Below, piece after piece: positions 43,917-47,905 of a stretch of 47,905 bases of DNA (its first letter is position 1; each line of letters starts with the position of its first letter). Location of the stretch: the NCBI GenBank assembly GCA_016934575.1, contig JAFGSN010000017.1, positions 1-47,905 of the forward strand. The letters are read 5' to 3'. The DNA is from Vicinamibacteria bacterium (GTDB lineage Bacteria; Acidobacteriota; Vicinamibacteria; Fen-336). The notes under the pieces were generated by a model. The model was given only the letters and a program-made list of their open reading frames with translations. It did no database searches and was not told the DNA's origin. Both the position numbers and the translations under genes were made by a program.

Positions 43917-45407
43917 ATGAACTTGCTCGATATCGCCATTCTGGTTTCGTACTTCCTCGTTCTGGTGATTCTCTGCGCCTTCGGCGTTCATCGATACATC
44001 ATGATTTACCTCTATTTCCGTCATCGTGACGCCAAGGCCGAACCAGTTCAGCTTCCGGTGCAACTCCCGCGCGTGACCGTTCAGTTGCCCATTTACAACG
44101 AAATGTACGTCGTCGATCGACTGCTGCGCTCGATCTGTCAGATCCGTTATCCTCGTGAGCTGCTCGAGATCCAGGTCCTTGACGATTCAACGGACGAAAC
44201 ATCCGCGATCATTCATTCCTCCGTAGAGTGGTATCGGTCCCAGGGTTACGACATTCATCACATCCATCGTGATCAACGCACGGGTTTCAAGGCCGGGGCC
44301 TTGGATGAGGGTCTCCGCACTGCCACGGGCGATTTCATCCTGATCTTCGACGCCGATTTCATCGCCTCTCCCGACTTCCTTGAAAAAACGCTGGGTCATT
44401 TCATGGATCCACGCGTCGGCATGGTCCAGGCGCGATGGGAGCACATCAATCGTGATTTTTCACTGCTCACGCAGGTCCAATCCATCCTTCTCGACGGTCA
44501 CTTCATCATGGAACACGGCGGCCGCAACCGGTCTGGACGCTTTTTCAACTTCAACGGCACCGGCGGCATCTGGCGCCGGTCCGCCATCGAGGACGCGGGC
44601 GGCTGGCAACACGATACGCTCACGGAAGACCTGGACCTGTCCTATCGCGCTCAGATGCGCGGTTGGCGTTTTGTTTACGTTCAAGACGTGGTTTCACCGG
44701 CCGAAATCCCCGTCGAGATGAACGGTTTCAAGAGCCAGCAGCATCGATGGGCCAAGGGCTCGATCCAGACCTGCATGAAGATTCTGCCGCAGATCTTGGC
44801 GTCCAACATCCCTTGGCGTCTCAAGGTAGAAGCCACTTTCCATCTGACGTCGAACTTCGCTTATCCGCTCATGGTGCTTCTTGCATTTCTGATGTTCCCG
44901 GCGATGATCGTGCGCTACAACATGGGATGGCGCGAAATGCTTCTCGTTGATGTGCCGCTATTTCTGGGCGCAACGCTTTCCGTCTGCGCCTTCTACGTGC
45001 TCAGTCAGAAAGAGATCTTCCCTGAATCGTGGAAATCGCGTCTTTTTTACCTCCCGGCGACGCTCGCCGTGGGCATCGGACTTTCGATCAACAACGCCAA
45101 GGCGGTGGTCGAAGCCCTCGTCGGCCATCAATCAGCGTTTGCTCGCACGCCCAAGTATCGCGTTGAAACGGCCGGCGATCGATGGAAACAGAAGCGTTAT
45201 TGCGGCGTCATCCCCAATCTCATTCCGCTGATCGAGCTGGCGGTCGGACTGTATTTCACGTTCGTCGCCTACTATGCCGCAACGCACGGAATCTACGGCA
45301 CGCTTCCGTTCATCGTCCTGTATCAAATGGGCTATCTCTACACGGCGTCCCTCTCCCTTTTTGAAAGCTATCTCCGTCCCTTCTTCACAAGCGAGCAAGC
45401 CGCCTAG
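43917..45407 (+). CDS. Cellulose-synthase-like GT2 family polysaccharide synthase
   Basis: 496-aa inner-membrane glycosyltransferase. It has an N-terminal TM helix (residues 6-32) and a cytosolic GT-A domain with the processive D,D,D,QxxRW set: LDDSTD, FDADF, TEDLDLSYRAQ and QQHRWAKG. About four C-terminal TM segments follow (320-490). This motif set marks processive beta-glycan synthases (cellulose-, mannan- or glucan-synthase-like, CESA_CaSu_A2 type). No BcsB, PilZ or hydrolase partner is adjacent. The sugar is unknown. A bidirectional hairpin follows at 45661-45682. Confidence 0.93.
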   Translation: MNLLDIAILVSYFLVLVILCAFGVHRYIMIYLYFRHRDAKAEPVQLPVQLPRVTVQLPIYNEMYVVDRLLRSICQIRYPRELLEIQVLDDSTDETSAIIHSSVEWYRSQGYDIHHIHRDQRTGFKAGALDEGLRTATGDFILIFDADFIASPDFLEKTLGHFMDPRVGMVQARWEHINRDFSLLTQVQSILLDGHFIMEHGGRNRSGRFFNFNGTGGIWRRSAIEDAGGWQHDTLTEDLDLSYRAQMRGWRFVYVQDVVSPAEIPVEMNGFKSQQHRWAKGSIQTCMKILPQILASNIPWRLKVEATFHLTSNFAYPLMVLLAFLMFPAMIVRYNMGWREMLLVDVPLFLGATLSVCAFYVLSQKEIFPESWKSRLFYLPATLAVGIGLSINNAKAVVEALVGHQSAFARTPKYRVETAGDRWKQKRYCGVIPNLIPLIELAVGLYFTFVAYYAATHGIYGTLPFIVLYQMGYLYTASLSLFESYLRPFFTSEQAA

Positions 45408-45742
45408 TCTCTGGCAGCGAGGATTTGATCGACTGAAACCCTTATGCCGCGCTTTCGACTCTTGTCGAAGCGCTCCCCGAGCTCCATTGCCACGCTAGCG
45501 CGTCGCGGAGATCGCCTTGCATGTGCGACTCGCGAGCCTGTCGCCTTCATCAGCGACAACATCACCCGCACTATGAAAATGAAGCTCTCAGACGTCGGCA
45601 TCTACTTTGCGCCCAGGGCGGAGGTGGAAAACTCGTCTTTGTACTCTGCCTGAAATCAAACGGGCCTCAATGACGAGGCCCGCTCAATACATCGATCGAT
45701 ACAAACGCGCGTGATGATTGCCGGCTCGAAGATCGATAGAGA
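45408..45742. other. Intergenic stretch between convergent genes
   Basis: 335 bases between the GT2 synthase (plus) and exbD (minus). The only supported feature is the hairpin at 45661-45682. Short frames on both strands (for example plus 45444-45653) have no ribosome site and no homologue I recognise. Confidence 0.5.
45652..45682 (-). terminator. Terminator of the tonB-exbB-exbD operon, also facing the GT2 gene
   Basis: CGGGCCTC (45661-45668) and GAGGCCCG (45675-45682) pair perfectly over 8 bp with loop AATGAC. On the minus strand the stem is followed by TTTGATTT (45660-45653), a usable U-rich tail; on the plus strand no U-run follows. Confidence 0.6.
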
Positions 45743-46228
45743 TCAACCCCCGGCTTCTGTCTCACACCAAACGCCGCATCCACAAAGCAGATCCTCGGAA
45801 ATGATTCCGATACGTTCCACTTCCGCGCCGCGCGCCACGTCGATGGCTTCCACGACGCGTCCATAGGGAAGATCGCCCGCCGCGCATACGAAAAACGCAG
45901 TATCGCTCTTGGCCTGAAAGAAATCGCGCAATGTGTTGTCAAGCTCGTTAAGCGATCCCACGAACTGGTTGTTCATGGTGTATGTTCCGTTCTTGTCAAT
46001 CGCGAGAACCAGCGACGACGGCGGCGGCCCCTTGATAGCGTCCGGGGCGGGAGGTTGCGGCAAAGCGATGTCCAGGCCGCTCTGCGCCAGAGGAGTCACG
46101 ACCATGAAGATGATGAGCAAAACAAGTAGCACGTCGATCATCGGCGTGATGTTGATCTCGGACATCGCCGAGGCATGCGACGGCTGCGTTGCGTCATGCG
46201 CGTGCAGGGCTTGTTTCTTTTTGGCCAT
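45743..46228 (-). CDS. exbD: ExbD/TolR family proton-channel protein (second copy)
   Basis: 161 aa. It has a cytosolic His/Ala-rich N-terminus and one TM (about 28-48) in the hallmark EINITPMIDVLLVLLIIFMV, which contains the conserved Asp of the proton path. The periplasmic domain of about 110 residues ends in LLCGCGVWCETEAGG. Three Cys within that tail (CGCGVWC) are unusual for ExbD. It lies 3 bases downstream of the other exbD. Paired with ExbB it would energise TonB. Confidence 0.93.
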   Translation of the reverse strand: MAKKKQALHAHDATQPSHASAMSEINITPMIDVLLVLLIIFMVVTPLAQSGLDIALPQPPAPDAIKGPPPSSLVLAIDKNGTYTMNNQFVGSLNELDNTLRDFFQAKSDTAFFVCAAGDLPYGRVVEAIDVARGAEVERIGIISEDLLCGCGVWCETEAGG

Positions 46229-46231
46229 GGT

Positions 46232-46702
46232 TCAGCTTCCCACCTTCTTTTCGACGATGAGCGCGATCTCCTCTGCTCCGGCGTTGCGACAGGCGCCCAT
46301 GACTTCCACGACACGACGATAGTCGAGATCGACATGCGCTTTCAGATAGACGATTTTTCCCGTGTCCGGAAGACCGTCGACCTCCTCGCGCAACGCGGGC
46401 ACGAAAACGCTCTCCAAAACGTCCCAGCGCTTCTCGGCCGAGGTCAGATTCTTTAGATCCGCCCTGGGAACTCCCTTGATGAAGGCGTCGCCCTCGTTAT
46501 TGATCGCCACGACGACGTGCTCTTTCTGCTCGTCTTTCTCCTCGCCGTAACGCGCCTGGGGCAGCTTCACGTCGACGCCCTTCTGCAGGAGCGGCGTGAC
46601 GACCATGAAGATGATCAGGAGGACGATCATGATATCGGCCATGGGCGTGACGTTGATGTCAGCCATCGCGCCCCCTTTACCGCCACCCACTTTCATCGCC
46701 AT
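46232..46702 (-). CDS. exbD: ExbD/TolR family proton-channel protein (first copy)
   Basis: 156 aa with Gly-rich N-terminus (MAMKVGGGKGGAM), then ADINVTPMADIMIVLLIIFMV (TM with conserved Asp24) and a periplasmic domain (VDVKLPQARYGEEKDEQKEH). It is more charged than the second copy and has no tail Cys. It starts 65 bases after the exbB stop. Two different ExbD copies in one operon are common in Acidobacteriota and Bacteroidota-like TonB systems. Confidence 0.93.
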   Translation of the reverse strand: MAMKVGGGKGGAMADINVTPMADIMIVLLIIFMVVTPLLQKGVDVKLPQARYGEEKDEQKEHVVVAINNEGDAFIKGVPRADLKNLTSAEKRWDVLESVFVPALREEVDGLPDTGKIVYLKAHVDLDYRRVVEVMGACRNAGAEEIALIVEKKVGS

Positions 46703-46767
46703 AGCTTCGTGATCCTCCCGATTGGGGCTGGAGATAGCCGGGACTGTCTCGAGACTCCCGCCCCGCC

Positions 46768-47448
46768 TCAGCTCGTTTGCTTGATGAAGTAGTCGAGAAG
46801 CTCGGAGCTGGAGTTGTCCATCTCGACGTTGAAGCCCTCGACCCGGCCCGCGAAATAGTTGTAGAACCAGACGCCGATAACCGCCACGATAATTCCGAAT
46901 GCGGTCGTGACGAGCGCCTCGGCGATACCCCCCGCAACCGCGGTGATCCCTCCCGAACCGGTCAGAGCCATGCCGGAGAACGCATTGATGATTCCGAACG
47001 TCGTGCCGAAAAGCCCCACGAAAGCGGCGGTGGACCCGATCGTGGCCAGTCCCGACAGGCCGCGCTTCAGATCGGCTTGATTGACGGCCGTGGCGCGTTG
47101 AATGGCGCGCTTGGCGGCGTCCACGGCGGCGTCCTTGTCTCTTGCCGTTTCACCGAGCTCTTGCTGATACTGCCACTCCTGCAACCCGACCACCAGAACC
47201 TTGGCGAGGTGGGAGTATTTCACGCCCGCGTTGCGCGAAGCGTCGATCGCTTCCCTGATCTTGCCCTGCTTGAGCAAACGCGCGACTTCGGGAGCGTATC
47301 GCCTCGACTGCTTCGTGGCCTGTGAATAGGTCCAGAAGCGCTCGATCGCGATGGCGATTGAATAGATCGACATGAAGGCCAGCACGAAAACGACTCCTTT
47401 CGCGACCCAGCCCATGTTGCCCCACATTTCCACCATACTCATCTGCAT
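46768..47448 (-). CDS. exbB: ExbB/TolQ family proton-channel protein
   Basis: 226 aa with three TM segments: about 15-37 (WVAKGVVFVLAFMSIYSIAIAI), about 133-158 (LATIGSTAAFVGLFGTTFGIIN) and about 172-200 (GIAEALVTTAFGIIVAVIGVWF). The conserved Thr and Gly blocks GLFGTTFGI and EALVTTAFG are diagnostic of MotA/TolQ/ExbB proteins. In this operon, with tonB upstream and two exbD genes downstream, it should be the ExbB part of the energy-transducing complex. Confidence 0.95.
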   Translation of the reverse strand: MQMSMVEMWGNMGWVAKGVVFVLAFMSIYSIAIAIERFWTYSQATKQSRRYAPEVARLLKQGKIREAIDASRNAGVKYSHLAKVLVVGLQEWQYQQELGETARDKDAAVDAAKRAIQRATAVNQADLKRGLSGLATIGSTAAFVGLFGTTFGIINAFSGMALTGSGGITAVAGGIAEALVTTAFGIIVAVIGVWFYNYFAGRVEGFNVEMDNSSSELLDYFIKQTS

Positions 47449-47488
47449 GTTCTGCGTCCTCCTCGTTTAGACGAGATAGCTCTCGAGA

Positions 47489-47905
47489 CTAATTCAACCT
47501 GAAATTCACGGTGACCTGCATGATGACGGGAACGGGGACGCCGTTGAGAAGAGTAGGCGTGTACACCCACTGCTTGACGGCCTCGATGGCTGCGTCGTTC
47601 AGAAGCGGAATCCCCTTGACGACTTTGACGTTTCTCACCTTGCCCTCGGGGCTGATGATGCACTCCAGGACGATGACTCCCTGCACGCGGGCCGATCGCG
47701 CGACCGGAGGATAAGCCGGCTTGACGTCCTTGAGCTTACGCGGCGCCTTGATATGTCCGCCAACTCGAACGGGCGCAATAGGCGGCGGCGCTTCGCCCAA
47801 ACCGCCGACGACGCCGCCGACGACGCCGCCGACAACGCCGCCCTCGACGCCGCCGACGACGCCGCCCTCAACGCCGAGATCCAAGCCCTGATCCGGTTGT
47901 ATCTC
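47489..47905 (-). CDS. tonB: Energy transducer TonB, C-terminal part (5' end outside the window)
   Basis: The frame runs open to the window edge (EIQPDQGLD), so the N-terminal TM is missing. The visible 138 aa begin with a Gly/Val repeat of the unit GGV(V/E), about six copies, then a Pro-rich linker (EAPPPIAPVRVGG). The TonB C-terminal domain follows with YPPVARSARVQGVIVLEC, then ISPEGKVRNVKVVKGIPLL, DAAIEAVKQWVYTP and a final VNFRLN beta-strand. It is upstream of exbB on the same strand, 40 bases before it. Confidence 0.92.
   Translation of the reverse strand, partial: EIQPDQGLDLGVEGGVVGGVEGGVVGGVVGGVVGGLGEAPPPIAPVRVGGHIKAPRKLKDVKPAYPPVARSARVQGVIVLECIISPEGKVRNVKVVKGIPLLNDAAIEAVKQWVYTPTLLNGVPVPVIMQVTVNFRLN
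47801..47874. repeat. 12-bp tandem repeat in tonB coding Gly-Gly-Val-Val
   Basis: About six copies of a 12-base unit (consensus GCCGCCGACGAC on the plus strand, with variants CAAC and CTCG) encode GGVV/GGVE on the minus strand. Tandem identity of units suggests slippage-prone length variation of the periplasmic linker of TonB. Confidence 0.7.

Noticed and set aside
45444-45653. Plus-strand 69-codon frame after the GT2 gene
   Set aside because: Lacks ribosome site and recognisable fold; ends just before the terminator.
1-47905. tRNA, rRNA, CRISPR arrays, prophage or plasmid features
   Set aside because: No cloverleaf-like sequence, regularly spaced repeats, integrase or replication genes were seen by eye; a tRNA or CRISPR program was not run.

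Overview
The window is high-GC, densely coded chromosomal DNA of a Gram-negative (diderm) bacterium. It carries an Mla/MCE-type lipid transport operon, a TonB/ExbB/ExbD system, several lipoproteins and a cellulose-synthase-like glycosyltransferase. The gene mix is most like Acidobacteriota or a related deep lineage: an S9 peptidase, a DUF4388-like/J-like/TPR protein, a response regulator fused to PilZ, a Gly-Val repeat in TonB, two ExbD next to one ExbB, and purF-PfkB. The phylum is an inference from gene content, since no rRNA gene is present. Housekeeping genes are intact, and the only mobile-element trace is an IS630-type transposase relic. Layout: 1-308 is the 3' end of a secreted or surface protein with a strong terminator. 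368-829 is a decayed IS630 transposase. 804-6782 holds poorly characterised envelope proteins (a membrane protein, a secreted protein, a lipoprotein, a MarC-family protein and a second secreted protein). 6818-7988 is cysK with a cysteine-codon leader peptide and terminator. 8057-11886 holds an S9 peptidase and a GNAT-nitrilase fusion. 12031-15639 is the lipid transport operon mlaE(STAS)-mlaF-mlaD-auxiliary lipoprotein, followed by a GNAT fragment, a methyltransferase and a TfoX-like protein. 17141-26677 carries three polytopic GT-C-like membrane proteins and the DUF4388-like protein on the minus strand, with trkA-trkH (K+ uptake) on the plus strand. 26749-32667 runs purF, a PfkB kinase, RR-PilZ, ftsE, ftsX and a secreted Big_5 protein, all on the plus strand. 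32679-34896 is purD-purE plus a zinc-ribbon protein on the minus strand. 35113-37278 is bifunctional rel, converging on rpmB. 37736-38722 is a TPR lipoprotein. 38732-43702 is larB-mutS2-dnaG on the minus strand. 43917-45407 is a GT2 synthase. 45743-47905 is tonB-exbB-exbD-exbD on the minus strand, with tonB cut by the window edge. The most notable regulatory element lies upstream of cysK. A sigma70-like promoter appears to place the transcript start at the ATG of a 21-codon leader ORF carrying TGC-ATC-TGT-TGT (Cys-Ile-Cys-Cys). The leader is followed by an intrinsic terminator and then a strong Shine-Dalgarno for cysK. This reads as cysteine-responsive transcription attenuation with a leaderless leader peptide. 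Several other genes (ftsX, the Big_5 protein and the DUF4388-like protein) also have a -10 element only 5-7 nt before the start codon, which suggests that leaderless transcripts are common in this organism.
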